This document shows positions 51,852-60,533 of a DNA stretch of 64,000 nucleotides, one piece after another. The notes under the pieces are model-generated. The model did not search any database. It saw only the letters and a list, made by a program, of their open reading frames with translations, and had not been told where the DNA came from. Both the position numbers and the translations under genes were made by a program. The stretch's first letter is position 1. Each line of letters starts with the position of its first letter. This DNA comes from Cyclobacteriaceae bacterium (GTDB lineage: Bacteria > Bacteroidota > Bacteroidia > Cytophagales > Cyclobacteriaceae), in contig JAHBTX010000001.1 in assembly GCA_019638395.1 (NCBI GenBank), positions 62,001 to 126,000 of the forward strand, read 5' to 3'.

Positions 51852-52514
51852 TTGACACAAACATTAAAAATAGTGGGTATGACCTGCGCAGGTTGTGCCG
51901 CCAAGGTAGAGTATGTACTCGGCACGGTAAAGGGTGTGCAAAAAGTACAAGTCAACCTGGAAACGGCAGTAGCAGAAATAGAAAGTCAAACTACAGTTTC
52001 AGAAAATGCATTTGTAGCAGCGCTGGCCCCCTACAAATACCGGATAGCCGGAGCAGCGCATGTTCAACCGCCCGCTTTTTGGAGTGATGCCGCTGTTTGG
52101 AAGCGCGCCTCGTTTAATACCTTAAACTGCCTGATCGGTTGCTCCATTGGCGACTTTGGAATGATTATATACTTGCAGGCTTATCATCCCGAGGTTTCGA
52201 TGACCACTCAAATGATTTTGGCAGTTGTAGCTGGGTTAACTACTTCTGTTTTATTTGAGACCACGTTACTGCGCTTTCGCGAAAAGTTTAGCTGGCCGGC
52301 AGCGTTGCGTACCGCATTTTCGATGTCATTCATTTCGATGGTGGTTATGGAAGTAGTTATGAATGCAACAGACTTTATGCTTACCGGTGGCAAGGCCGCA
52401 TTCGGAAACCCGATGTACTGGACAGCCTTGGTTATTGCAATGGTGGCTGGCTTTCTGGCTCCGCTGCCTTATAATTACTACAAGCTTAAGAAGTACAATA
52501 AGGCTTGCCATTAA
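51852..52514 (+). CDS. HMA-domain fused to DUF4396 membrane protein
   Basis: This 220-residue protein has an N-terminal HMA domain with GMTCAGC (C12, C15) for soft-metal binding. It is followed from about residue 85 by four membrane helices of the DUF4396 type (NCLIGCSIGDFGMI, MNATDFMLTGG). The start is TTG at 51852; the next ATG at 51879 would remove the first strand of the HMA domain. DUF4396 proteins are found in copper loci but their action is not established. A 17-bp hairpin terminator follows. Confidence 0.87.
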   Translation: MTQTLKIVGMTCAGCAAKVEYVLGTVKGVQKVQVNLETAVAEIESQTTVSENAFVAALAPYKYRIAGAAHVQPPAFWSDAAVWKRASFNTLNCLIGCSIGDFGMIIYLQAYHPEVSMTTQMILAVVAGLTTSVLFETTLLRFREKFSWPAALRTAFSMSFISMVVMEVVMNATDFMLTGGKAAFGNPMYWTALVIAMVAGFLAPLPYNYYKLKKYNKACH

Positions 52515-52521
52515 TATGATC

Positions 52522-52567
52522 AAAACCTTGCAGGTCTTACTCTTAGCCCAAAGACCTGCAAGGTTTT
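52522..52567. terminator. Perfect 17-bp hairpin terminator, bidirectional form
   Basis: Arms 52522-52538 (AAAACCTTGCAGGTCTT) and 52551-52567 are perfect complements with a 12-nt loop. The stem ends in an A/T run, giving a T tract on both strands. It follows the HMA-DUF4396 stop by 7 nt. The CCTTGCAGGT/ACCTGCAAGG arm pair is of a kind I associate with dispersed terminators in Bacteroidota genomes. Confidence 0.8.
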
Positions 52568-52585
52568 ACAATTTTTAAAAATTGC

Positions 52586-52593
52586 TACATTTG
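52586..52593 (+). promoter_or_regulatory. Putative Bacteroidota -7 box upstream of HYC_CC_PP gene
   Basis: TACATTTG matches TAnnTTTG exactly, 8 nt before the ATG at 52602. This would give a very short or nearly absent 5' leader. Confidence 0.35.
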
Positions 52594-52601
52594 CTAAATA
52601 C

Positions 52602-53009
52602 ATGAAAGCTATTCGCACTATTGTTTCACTAACACTTGCCGCATTGGTACTGGTTGCATCCAGCAGCTTTACGGTAAACATGCATTTGTGCGGTGGCAGT
52701 GTGCAAAGTGTGTCGCTTATTGAAAAAGCAACACCTTGCCCGATGGAGATAAACACTCCGCCATGCCACAAGGCTTTTGCAAAGCGAGCTTCTTGCTGCG
52801 ATGATGAGCAATTCACTTATTCAGGTCAGGATTTCAAAAACCATGAAGCACCAACTGTTCAAATTGCTCAGCAAGCTTGGGTTAGTGATCTTCCGGTGCT
52901 CGCGCAGGTAGTGCCAGTTGCTTCTGTATCCAATTCACACCATACATTTTACAAACCACCCTTGCTTCGGCACGACATTCCGGTGTTGATTCAATCCTTT
53001 CTTATTTAG
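52602..53009 (+). CDS. HYC_CC_PP family protein
   Basis: This 135-residue exported protein has a signal peptide (to about residue 23) and the family signature: an M/H-L-C-GG motif (VNMHLCGG), a Cys-Pro segment, and SCCDDE with adjacent cysteines. The C-terminus is His/Pro-rich with a final hydrophobic stretch. Proteins of this family recur beside CusA/CzcA pumps in Bacteroidota, and the Cys/Met/His content suggests metal binding in the periplasm (inference). It has its own -7 box and lies 102 nt before the pump gene. Confidence 0.83.
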   Translation: MKAIRTIVSLTLAALVLVASSSFTVNMHLCGGSVQSVSLIEKATPCPMEINTPPCHKAFAKRASCCDDEQFTYSGQDFKNHEAPTVQIAQQAWVSDLPVLAQVVPVASVSNSHHTFYKPPLLRHDIPVLIQSFLI

Positions 53010-53017
53010 ACTTAAGT

Positions 53018-53050
53018 AATAAGGTCTTATTCAAGATTCAATCAATCTTG
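53018..53050 (+). promoter_or_regulatory. Two adjacent inverted repeats upstream of cusA
   Basis: AATAAG-GT-CTTATT (53018-53031) is followed at once by CAAGATT-caatc-AATCTTG (53032-53050), then TTTTG. The pair lies 62-94 nt before the pump start. It could be an operator for the HMA-AraC regulator or, for the second repeat, a weak terminator of the HYC_CC_PP gene. Confidence 0.35.
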
Positions 53051-53111
53051 TTTTGATCTTTAAAGTACACGTTGTCTCACATTTCGTGTCTCATTACTTA
53101 TTTCTAAACTA

Positions 53112-56100
53112 ATGATTGAAAATATAATTTCTTTTTCGCTTCGAAACCGCTTTCTGGTAGTGCTGGTTGCTACCGGATTAACTTTCTGGGGTTTTCATGC
53201 TGCACAAACCAGTAAGATCGATGCCATTCCTGATCTTTCTGAAAACCAGGTAATTGTTTTTACCGAATGGATGGGTCGTAGTCCGCAAATAATGGAAGAT
53301 CAGGTAACGTATCCATTAGTTACCAATCTGCAAGGTTTACCACAAGTAAAGTATGTACGCGGCAGTTCCATGTTTGGAATGAGTTTCGTGTACGTAATTT
53401 TTAATGACGATACCGATGTGTATTGGGCGCGCGAGCGGGTACTGGAACGTTTAAATTATGCAACGCGCTTGTTGCCTGAAGGTGTTACACCAACGCTTGG
53501 CCCCGATGGAACAGGTGTGGGGCATATTCTCTGGTACACTTTCGATGCGCCAGGCATGGACCTGGGCGAACAACGGGCCATTCAGGATTGGTATGTGAAA
53601 TTTGCTTTGCAGAATGTTCCGGGTGTAAGTGAGATCGCCAGCTTCGGTGGTTTTCAGAAGCAATACCAGGTAGCGGTTAATCCTAACAAACTTCAATTTT
53701 ATAATCTTTCTATTCCAGAAGTTGTTCAAAGCATTCGGTCTAACAACAATGAAACCGGTGGACGCAAGTTTGAGATCAACGACATCGGGTATATAATCAA
53801 AACCACTGGCTACCTTAGCTCCATTGAAGAAATTGAAAATATTGCAGTTAAAACAGTTAATGCAACGCCTGTAAAAGTTAAAGACATCGGCACAGTGCAG
53901 ATGACGGGTGAACCGCGCCTTGGTATTTTCGATTTTGATGGCGAAGGTGAAGTAGTGGGTGGCATTGTGGTAATGCGCTATGGCGAAAATGCAGATGAAG
54001 TAATTACCCGCGTAAAGTCCAAGATGACAGATGTAGCCAAAGGGTTTCCACAAGGCATGTCGTTTAATGTTATTTACGATCGCAGTGAATTAATTCATGA
54101 GTCTATAACTTCTATCAAAACAACGTTGATAGAAGAAATGATTGTGGTATCAATTGTTGTTATTCTATTCCTTTTTCATTGGCGCAGCTCGCTTAGCATC
54201 ATTATTCAGATTCCTATTACGCTGGCCATAAGTTTTATCTTACTCAAGCTTTTCGGAATCACCTCTAACATTATGTCCCTTACGGGAATTGTATTGGCAA
54301 TTGGAGTTATTGTTGATAATGGAATTATTATGGCCGAGAATGCCTATCGAAGTCTTTCTATGCCTCACACACATGCTGAGCTAAAGTCCCTCTCCTCTGG
54401 AGAGGGGCCGGGGGTGAGGTTACAGATTATCGAGAAATCATCGCAACAAGTCTCGCGTGGAGTATTTTATTCTACGATCATTATCATTACTTCGTTTCTG
54501 CCCGTGTTTATGCTCACGGGTCAGGAGAGTAAACTTTTTCATCCGCTTGCATTCACTAAAACATTCATCATGCTGGTAGATGCCATTCTCGTAATAACCC
54601 TTGCACCCGTACTAATTTCTTTTTTAATGAAAGGGAAATTTAAACCCGAGAGCAGCAATCCGGTTAACCGTATTCTTGAAAAGATCTATGAACCCATATT
54701 GCGTGCTTGTTTAAACTGGCGCAAGACTACCCTGGGTGTAAACATCATTGCATTGGCAGTAAGTATTCCGTTACTGATTAGTTTGGGAACTGAGTTTATG
54801 CCTCCGCTGGATGAACAATCCATTTTGTTTATGCCTGTAACATTACCGGATGTTTCGAATGAAGAAGTGAAACGGATTTTACAGGTTCAAGATAAAATCA
54901 TCAAGTCGGTGCCCGAAGTTGATAAGGTATTGGGCAAAGCGGGTCGCGCAAGCACAGCTACCGACAATGCACCCATCTCTATGATTGAAACCATTATTAC
55001 GCTCAAACCAAAAGCGGAATGGCGGGCAGGAATTTCAAAGAAGGATATTGTTAATGAGCTGGATGCCAAACTGCAAATACCCGGTGTGGTTAATGGTTGG
55101 ACGCAGCCCATCATTAATCGAATTAACATGTTGGCAACCGGAATTCGTACCGATGTGGGCATAAAAGTATTTGGTCAGAACCTCGATAGCATTTATACTA
55201 TTTCAGAGAAAGTGAAATCCATTCTTAAAGATGTGGGTGGAGTAAAGGATTTGTATGTCGATCCGATTACGGGCGGCAAATATTTGACTATCGATATTAA
55301 CCGCGAAGCGTTGGGACGTTATGGCTTAACAGTTGATGAAGTGAACATGATTGTGGAGTCTGGTTTAGGTGGTACCTCTATCGGGCAAACTATTGAAGGT
55401 CGGCAACGCTTTTCAATCAGCGTGCGATTAGCCCAAAACTTTCGAAGCAGTATTTCTCAGATGGAACGAACGCCAATCAAAACTCCGGCATTGGGAATAA
55501 TTCCGCTCAGTGCCGTAGCTACTTTGCGTTATGAAGATGGCCCGCCCATGATTGTTTCGGACAATGCGTTGTTGCGCGGGGCCGTGTTGTTTAATGTACG
55601 CGATCGCGATCTGGGCTCAACGGTTGAAGAAGCTATTGCAAAAGTAAATCGGGAGTTGGGTGCATTACCCAATGGCTATTTTCTGGAATGGAGTGGCCAG
55701 TATGAAAACCTGATTCGCGGAAAGCAAACCCTGTTGATTATTCTGCCAATCGTAATACTGATTATTTTCATTTCGCTGTACCTCGCATTCAAATCTGTTC
55801 GCGAAGCATTTCTAAGCTTGATTACCGTGCCCTTCGCATTGATAGGAGGTGCCTACATGGTTTACTTCTACGGTGTAAACTTATCAGTTGCAGTGGCGGT
55901 TGGTTTTATCGCTTTGTTTGGCATTGCTGTTGAAACCGGGGTGGTAATGGTGATTTACCTGAACGATGCCATGAAACAACTAATTCAATTGCGTGGTAAT
56001 AATCGCGACACAATTACTTTTCAGGAATTGAAAGAGTATGTGGTGCATGGAGCGGCCAAACGTTTGCGTCCTAAAATTATGACGGTATGCGTATCGCTTT

Positions 56101-56288
56101 TTGGTTTGGTACCCGTACTGTGGTCAACCGGTGTAGGCAGCGATGTAATGCAACCTATTGTATTACCAATGATTGGTGGCGTACTCACTTCAGCCACCCA
56201 CATTTTATTAGTTACTCCGCTTATTTTCTTAATGACAAAAGAATATGAATTACGAAAGTTTGGAAAACTGGAAGGCTATGAAAAGTAA
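53112..56288 (+). CDS. cusA: CusA/CzcA-family heavy-metal RND efflux pump
   Basis: This 1,058-residue proton-driven inner-membrane pump moves metal ions, probably Cu(I)/Ag(I), out through the adaptor and channel encoded next to it. It has the family start (MIENIISFSLRNRFLVVL), about 12 helices in two sets, two large periplasmic loops, and the TM4 motif GVIVDNGIIMAENAYRS with acidic relay residues. The second half repeats the layout (GVNLSVAVAVGFIALFGIAVETGVVM). Residues about 424-437 are encoded by an intergenic-type palindrome inserted in frame in the cytoplasmic loop after TM4. The copper/silver call rests on the neighbours; zinc/cobalt is possible. Confidence 0.93.
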   Translation: MIENIISFSLRNRFLVVLVATGLTFWGFHAAQTSKIDAIPDLSENQVIVFTEWMGRSPQIMEDQVTYPLVTNLQGLPQVKYVRGSSMFGMSFVYVIFNDDTDVYWARERVLERLNYATRLLPEGVTPTLGPDGTGVGHILWYTFDAPGMDLGEQRAIQDWYVKFALQNVPGVSEIASFGGFQKQYQVAVNPNKLQFYNLSIPEVVQSIRSNNNETGGRKFEINDIGYIIKTTGYLSSIEEIENIAVKTVNATPVKVKDIGTVQMTGEPRLGIFDFDGEGEVVGGIVVMRYGENADEVITRVKSKMTDVAKGFPQGMSFNVIYDRSELIHESITSIKTTLIEEMIVVSIVVILFLFHWRSSLSIIIQIPITLAISFILLKLFGITSNIMSLTGIVLAIGVIVDNGIIMAENAYRSLSMPHTHAELKSLSSGEGPGVRLQIIEKSSQQVSRGVFYSTIIIITSFLPVFMLTGQESKLFHPLAFTKTFIMLVDAILVITLAPVLISFLMKGKFKPESSNPVNRILEKIYEPILRACLNWRKTTLGVNIIALAVSIPLLISLGTEFMPPLDEQSILFMPVTLPDVSNEEVKRILQVQDKIIKSVPEVDKVLGKAGRASTATDNAPISMIETIITLKPKAEWRAGISKKDIVNELDAKLQIPGVVNGWTQPIINRINMLATGIRTDVGIKVFGQNLDSIYTISEKVKSILKDVGGVKDLYVDPITGGKYLTIDINREALGRYGLTVDEVNMIVESGLGGTSIGQTIEGRQRFSISVRLAQNFRSSISQMERTPIKTPALGIIPLSAVATLRYEDGPPMIVSDNALLRGAVLFNVRDRDLGSTVEEAIAKVNRELGALPNGYFLEWSGQYENLIRGKQTLLIILPIVILIIFISLYLAFKSVREAFLSLITVPFALIGGAYMVYFYGVNLSVAVAVGFIALFGIAVETGVVMVIYLNDAMKQLIQLRGNNRDTITFQELKEYVVHGAAKRLRPKIMTVCVSLFGLVPVLWSTGVGSDVMQPIVLPMIGGVLTSATHILLVTPLIFLMTKEYELRKFGKLEGYEK
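54385..54420 (+). repeat. Palindromic repeat inserted in frame within cusA
   Basis: CCCTCTCC (54388-54395), a 3-nt loop TCT and GGAGAGGG (54399-54406) form a perfect 8-bp hairpin, followed by GCCGGGGGTGAGG. This CCCTCTCC...GGAGAGGG...GGGTGAGG pattern is familiar to me as a dispersed extragenic repeat in Bacteroidota. Here it is read through as LKSLSSGEGPGVR in the pump. Confidence 0.75.
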
Positions 56289-57576
56289 AAAAGTAGTTAG
56301 TTTAAAGTACATAGTAGTTAGTAGATCAAAAGTAAAATTCTATTTACTTACTGCTTTATTTTATATCCTGCTATGCTTTACATCAAACCAATTGAAGGCG
56401 CAGTCTATTTCATTAGACAGCGTACTATCATTAATTAAGGAGCAAAACCCGATGTTGAAAACATACCAACATCGCGCGAAAGCGATGAATGCTTACGTGA
56501 CGGGTTCAAAAAGTTTGATGGCACCGGAAGTGGGTGGTGGCTTGTGGATGTTTCCGTATAGAAGACAGGATTATGGAATGATGGATGACACTCGGCAGGT
56601 CATGGTTTCTGTTTCGCAGACGTTTACCAATCCGGTTAAACTAAAAGCCAACCAGCAATACCTGTCTTCGCGAGCCGGTATTGAAGAAGCCAATGAACGT
56701 GTGGTGTACAATCAACTTCGGGCGCAGGCTAAAGGTGCTTATTACACGTGGATGGTGTTGGCTCAAAAAAGAAAGGTGTTGGTGAAGTCGGAAGAAATTC
56801 TTGAACTTATGCTGAAAGTTGTCCGTGTGCGCTATCCGCATAATCAGGAGAAGCTTGCCAATATTTACAAAGCAGAAGGTAGGCTGCACGAAGTAAAAAA
56901 TATGCAGTTGATGAACGATAATGGTATTGAACAACAACGTACGCTGTTGTTGCAGTTAATGAACGTATCTCCATCCGCTAATTTTACGATTGATACTGTA
57001 ACCACAACGTTTGCACCGGCAACAATCGATACGGTTTTATTATCGGCTAGTAGGAGTGATCTAAAACAGTTGGATCGCACCATTTCATCGATGCGATTAA
57101 ATCAAAGTCTTGAAAAGGCCCAAACCCGTCCGGACTTTAACATCAACTTCAGCCACATGATTTCGATGGGACAAGGAATGCCTAATCAGTTTATGTTGTT
57201 GGGTATGGTTACAATTCCCATCGCACCCTGGTCGGCAAAAATGTACAAGGCCAATACGAAGGCAATGGATTATGAAGTTGAGTCTATGAAGGCAGAACGA
57301 TTGGCCATCATGAACGAAGTGCAGGGAATGACAACTCGTATGCTTTCAGAAATAAATACATTGAAGAAACAATTGGATAATTATGAACAACGAATTATAC
57401 CAGCACTTCAGAAAAATTACAAAACCCTGATGTTAGCTTATGAAGAAAATAGAGAAGAGTTACCCATGGTTATTGATGGTTGGGAAACATTGAACATGAC
57501 CCGACTTCAATACCTGGATACGAAACAAAAGTATTACGAAATGATTGTGAGCTATGAGCGAGAGATTGAGAAATAA
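56278..57576 (+). CDS. TolC-family outer-membrane efflux channel (CusC-like)
   Basis: This protein of about 432 residues is the outer-membrane part of the metal-efflux system. After an unusually long N-terminus and hydrophobic signal (ending SNQLKAQ) it shows the TolC pattern: long amphipathic helices with KTYQHRAKAMNAYVTGSKSL and a second repeat with LEKAQTRPDFNINFSHM. The ATG at 56278 overlaps cusA by 11 nt; an ATG at 56245 is also possible. The first 20 codons include two copies of AGTAGTTAGT (56292, 56313) and look like intergenic sequence drawn into the gene. Translation is likely coupled to cusA. Confidence 0.87.
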   Translation: MKSKKVVSLKYIVVSRSKVKFYLLTALFYILLCFTSNQLKAQSISLDSVLSLIKEQNPMLKTYQHRAKAMNAYVTGSKSLMAPEVGGGLWMFPYRRQDYGMMDDTRQVMVSVSQTFTNPVKLKANQQYLSSRAGIEEANERVVYNQLRAQAKGAYYTWMVLAQKRKVLVKSEEILELMLKVVRVRYPHNQEKLANIYKAEGRLHEVKNMQLMNDNGIEQQRTLLLQLMNVSPSANFTIDTVTTTFAPATIDTVLLSASRSDLKQLDRTISSMRLNQSLEKAQTRPDFNINFSHMISMGQGMPNQFMLLGMVTIPIAPWSAKMYKANTKAMDYEVESMKAERLAIMNEVQGMTTRMLSEINTLKKQLDNYEQRIIPALQKNYKTLMLAYEENREELPMVIDGWETLNMTRLQYLDTKQKYYEMIVSYEREIEK

Positions 57577-58804
57577 ATTGTCAATTGTCAATTGTCAATT
57601 GACAATGTTGCTTTTGGTAGTTTTGAGTCTTGCTTCATGCAGTTCGCGTCAGGAAGCTCTATCTGACACCTACACATGCCCTATGCACCCTACGGTTGTT
57701 TCAGATAAACAAGGTGTTTGTCTGGTTTGTAACATGGATCTGGTGCGTAAGGCCCGCCCGGGTGAAGAGGTTCAGATTACAGAAGATTTGGCGCGGTTAA
57801 TAAAATCACCCAATGAAACTGTAACATCAAAGATAAAAACGATTAAAGGCGAGTACCTGAGTAAAGAACTAATGTTGGAGGCTACTGGTATTGTAACGTA
57901 CGATACCCGGCAGGTCTTTACCATTCCGGTGCGAGTTGGTGGCCGGTTGGAAAAAGTTTATATCAAGAGTGTTTTTCAACCGGTTAGAAAGGGGATGAAG
58001 GTGGCAGAAATTTATAGCAAGGAGTTGATTGCGGCACAACAGGAATTGATATACCTGCTGAATCAAAAAGATCAAAATGAAGCTTTAGTAGCCGACAGTA
58101 AATCTAAGTTGAGATTGTTAGGTGTAAGTGAAATGCAGTTAAATGAATTAATTTCCTATAGAAAAATTCAATACCAGTTTCCTGTTTTCAGCCATCAGAA
58201 TGGTTACGTAGTAACTGATTCGCAACCAGCACCAATCGCGCCTGCACCAACGGGCATGGGCATGACATCGCAAACTCAACCTATGCCAACTCCTGTATTT
58301 ATTCGCGAGGGTAATTATGTTACAGCCGGGCAAACATTGTTTAAAATCGTTAATACAAACGCTTTGCGTATCGAATTGAATGTAAAGTCAGATGAAAGTA
58401 AACTAATTAAAGTTGGAGATAGTATAACCATTTCAATGAATGATCGTGGGGAGATAAGAGCTCGTATCGATTTTATACAACCATTTTACGAAACAGGTCA
58501 GGAGTTTGTAACAATACGTGTGCAAGTACCCAATACAAATCTTAAAATTGGTGAGTTGGTTAAAGCAAGATTGAAATCAAAAGCCACGGCAGCCATGTGG
58601 ATTCCGCGCGAGGCTCTGGTTGACCTCGGACTTGATCAGGTTGTATTTGTAAAAACCCGGAATGCTTTTAAAGCGAAACGGGTAGCTGTTCAATTTCAAA
58701 CAAAAGATCAGGTAGCTGTACTGGGACTTAGTTCAGCTGATGAAATCGCGATTCAGGCACAATACCTGGTGGACAGTGAAGGATTTATAAAGAATACCAA
58801 TTAA
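57554..58804 (+). CDS. Efflux RND periplasmic adaptor with heavy-metal-binding domain (CusB-like)
   Basis: This membrane-fusion protein links pump and channel. It has a lipoprotein signal (SLASC), then a heavy-metal-binding domain with YTCPMHP and CLVCNMDL (Cys/His/Met ligands). The HlyD core follows: barrel-sandwich halves VGGRLEKVYI and NGYVVTD flanking a helical hairpin, and a C-terminal beta-barrel. The start is unclear. ATG 57554 overlaps the TolC gene by 23 nt and gives a positively charged N-region. ATG 57605 gives only MLLLVVLSLASC. Three TTGTCAA repeats lie between the two starts. Confidence 0.88.
   Translation: MSERLRNKLSIVNCQLTMLLLVVLSLASCSSRQEALSDTYTCPMHPTVVSDKQGVCLVCNMDLVRKARPGEEVQITEDLARLIKSPNETVTSKIKTIKGEYLSKELMLEATGIVTYDTRQVFTIPVRVGGRLEKVYIKSVFQPVRKGMKVAEIYSKELIAAQQELIYLLNQKDQNEALVADSKSKLRLLGVSEMQLNELISYRKIQYQFPVFSHQNGYVVTDSQPAPIAPAPTGMGMTSQTQPMPTPVFIREGNYVTAGQTLFKIVNTNALRIELNVKSDESKLIKVGDSITISMNDRGEIRARIDFIQPFYETGQEFVTIRVQVPNTNLKIGELVKARLKSKATAAMWIPREALVDLGLDQVVFVKTRNAFKAKRVAVQFQTKDQVAVLGLSSADEIAIQAQYLVDSEGFIKNTN
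57578..57605 (+). repeat. Three tandem 7-bp repeats at the CusB-like gene start
   Basis: TTGTCAA occurs at 57578, 57585 and 57592, followed by the inverted variant TTGACAA at 57599. The second candidate start codon (57605) begins in the last repeat. A 7-bp gain or loss would shift the reading frame from the upstream start. Confidence 0.9.
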
Positions 58805-58808
58805 GCGT

Positions 58809-59912
58809 ATGACAACGAAAGTATTTTTGAGATGGACTCAAATCGGAATGTGTTTCATGGCAGCATGTTCGCAAGAGAAATCGGTTGAACAACATGAACA
58901 CAGCAAGCATGTAACGGAAACAGAATCCAAATCGCGCGATCTGATGCTTACCGATTCGCAGATAGCACTTGCAAACATTCAAACTCAAAAGGTGGGACTA
59001 CAAACTATAAACGAGCCTCGTATTGTAAACGCTCGGGTGGTGCAGAATTCAGATTTCACCAATGTGATCAGTAGTCGTGTTGCAGGCCGGGTGGAGCGAC
59101 TGTTCATAAAAGAAACCGGAAAACAAATTATAGAAGGACAACCACTATATGAAATTTATAGCGAGAACCTGCTTACCCTTCAGCATGAATTTTTATTGGC
59201 GCATGCACAAGCTAAAGAAATGAATGATCGATACAAATCGTTTGAAACCGCAGCCCGAAAAAAATTAATACTATATGGCTTAACCGAAGCCCAGATCGAC
59301 AACCTTGCAAGTGCCGGCATAAAAGACCCCCGGTTTACTTTTTTGGCGCCTGCATCAGGTAGTATTAGGTCAATTGCAGTGCAGGAAGGACAGACAGTTG
59401 CGGAAGGAACTCCATTGTATGAAATTGAAAATTTGAAAAAGCTGCGGATTGAAGCTGAACTTTTTGCCGATGAAGTGGACCTGGTTAAAATCGGAGATAA
59501 GCTAACCATAAAGGTGGATGGTTTTGAATCCATGAATATGGAAGTGAAATTTATTAATCCTGAGTTTAAGAATGGAACACAGACCTGGTTGATGTGGGGA
59601 GATGTAACTAACCCCGGTGGCTTAAAACCAGGAATGCCCACACAAGTATGGATCGATCAGCCAAAGGACAAGACCCTTGCCGTGCCGGTGAATGCCGTTA
59701 TCCGAAGCGAAGAAGGTACACACGTTTATGTTGAAACCAACAAGAATACATTTCAACCACGAATGGTGAAAACGGGTTTGGAAAATTTTTATGCAGTAGA
59801 AATTCTGGATGGTCTGAAGGTGGGCGAAACGGTTGTTGTTTCCGGTGCTTACCTGATCTATGGTGAATATATTTTAAAACACGGATTTAATCCGATGAAT
59901 ACCATTGATTAA
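58809..59912 (+). CDS. Second efflux RND periplasmic adaptor (HlyD/CusB-like)
   Basis: This 367-residue adaptor has a probable lipoprotein signal (CFMAACS, Cys20) and a His-rich mature start (EQHEHSKH). The adaptor core consists of NVISSRVAGRVERLFIKETG, a helical hairpin (about 110-165), the second lipoyl half FLAPASGSIRSIAVQEGQTV, and beta-barrel and membrane-proximal domains ending GEYILKHGFNP. It begins 4 nt after the first adaptor gene. Unlike the first it has no CxxC heavy-metal-binding domain. Two different adaptors in one operon suggest a mixed adaptor ring or a metal-delivery role for the first. Confidence 0.9.
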   Translation: MTTKVFLRWTQIGMCFMAACSQEKSVEQHEHSKHVTETESKSRDLMLTDSQIALANIQTQKVGLQTINEPRIVNARVVQNSDFTNVISSRVAGRVERLFIKETGKQIIEGQPLYEIYSENLLTLQHEFLLAHAQAKEMNDRYKSFETAARKKLILYGLTEAQIDNLASAGIKDPRFTFLAPASGSIRSIAVQEGQTVAEGTPLYEIENLKKLRIEAELFADEVDLVKIGDKLTIKVDGFESMNMEVKFINPEFKNGTQTWLMWGDVTNPGGLKPGMPTQVWIDQPKDKTLAVPVNAVIRSEEGTHVYVETNKNTFQPRMVKTGLENFYAVEILDGLKVGETVVVSGAYLIYGEYILKHGFNPMNTID

Positions 59913-59936
59913 CTTTAACTTTTTAACTTCAACTTT

Positions 59937-60533
59937 ATGAAACTCAAATTAATTACTTTATCATTTTTAGCTGCTGCTGTGGTGTTAAGCTGTTCCAACA
60001 AAAAATCAGAGACCAGGCAAGATGATACGATGGAGCATACTACTACCACTAAAATGCCTGAAGCAACTGCGCCTACATTCTCGGTAGATGCTCAGTTTCA
60101 AAAACAATTAGCAGTTTCGTTTGCGGCATACGTAGAATTGAAAGATGCCTTCGTAGCTACCGATGCGGCATTGGTTAAAACCAAAGCTGAGCAAACCCGC
60201 CTGACCTTATCGGCTATTGAAATGCAATTGTTAACTGGCCAGGCCCATAATGATTGGATGGCGTATCTCGCAGGAATAGATATTGCGTTGAAAGAAATTC
60301 AGGCTACGGATGATATTGAACAACAGCGTGCTGCTTTTAGTCCTCTTTCTGATAATTTCTACAAGAGTATCAAAGCATTTGGGTTAGGTGGAACTATAGC
60401 CTATTATGAATATTGTCCGATGGCATTTAACAATGAAGGTGCCTATTGGTTAAGTGATAATGAAGCTATTCGCAATCCCTACTTCGGAAACAAAATGTTA
60501 AAGTGCGGTTCCGTAGAGGAGATGTTACAATGA
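59937..60533 (+). CDS. DUF3347-domain lipoprotein
   Basis: This 198-residue protein has a lipoprotein signal (VVLSC, Cys19) and a His/Thr/Met-rich linker (MEHTTTTKM). A helical DUF3347 domain follows (AYVELKDAFVATDAALVKTKA). The C-terminal segment has the CusB-type motif YCPMAFNNEGAYWLS...NPYFGNKMLKCG, with Cys and Met residues fit for Cu(I). DUF3347 occurs alone or fused to CusB proteins in Bacteroidota copper loci. It lies 24 nt after the second adaptor and overlaps the redoxin gene by 4 nt (ATGA). Confidence 0.88.
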   Translation: MKLKLITLSFLAAAVVLSCSNKKSETRQDDTMEHTTTTKMPEATAPTFSVDAQFQKQLAVSFAAYVELKDAFVATDAALVKTKAEQTRLTLSAIEMQLLTGQAHNDWMAYLAGIDIALKEIQATDDIEQQRAAFSPLSDNFYKSIKAFGLGGTIAYYEYCPMAFNNEGAYWLSDNEAIRNPYFGNKMLKCGSVEEMLQ

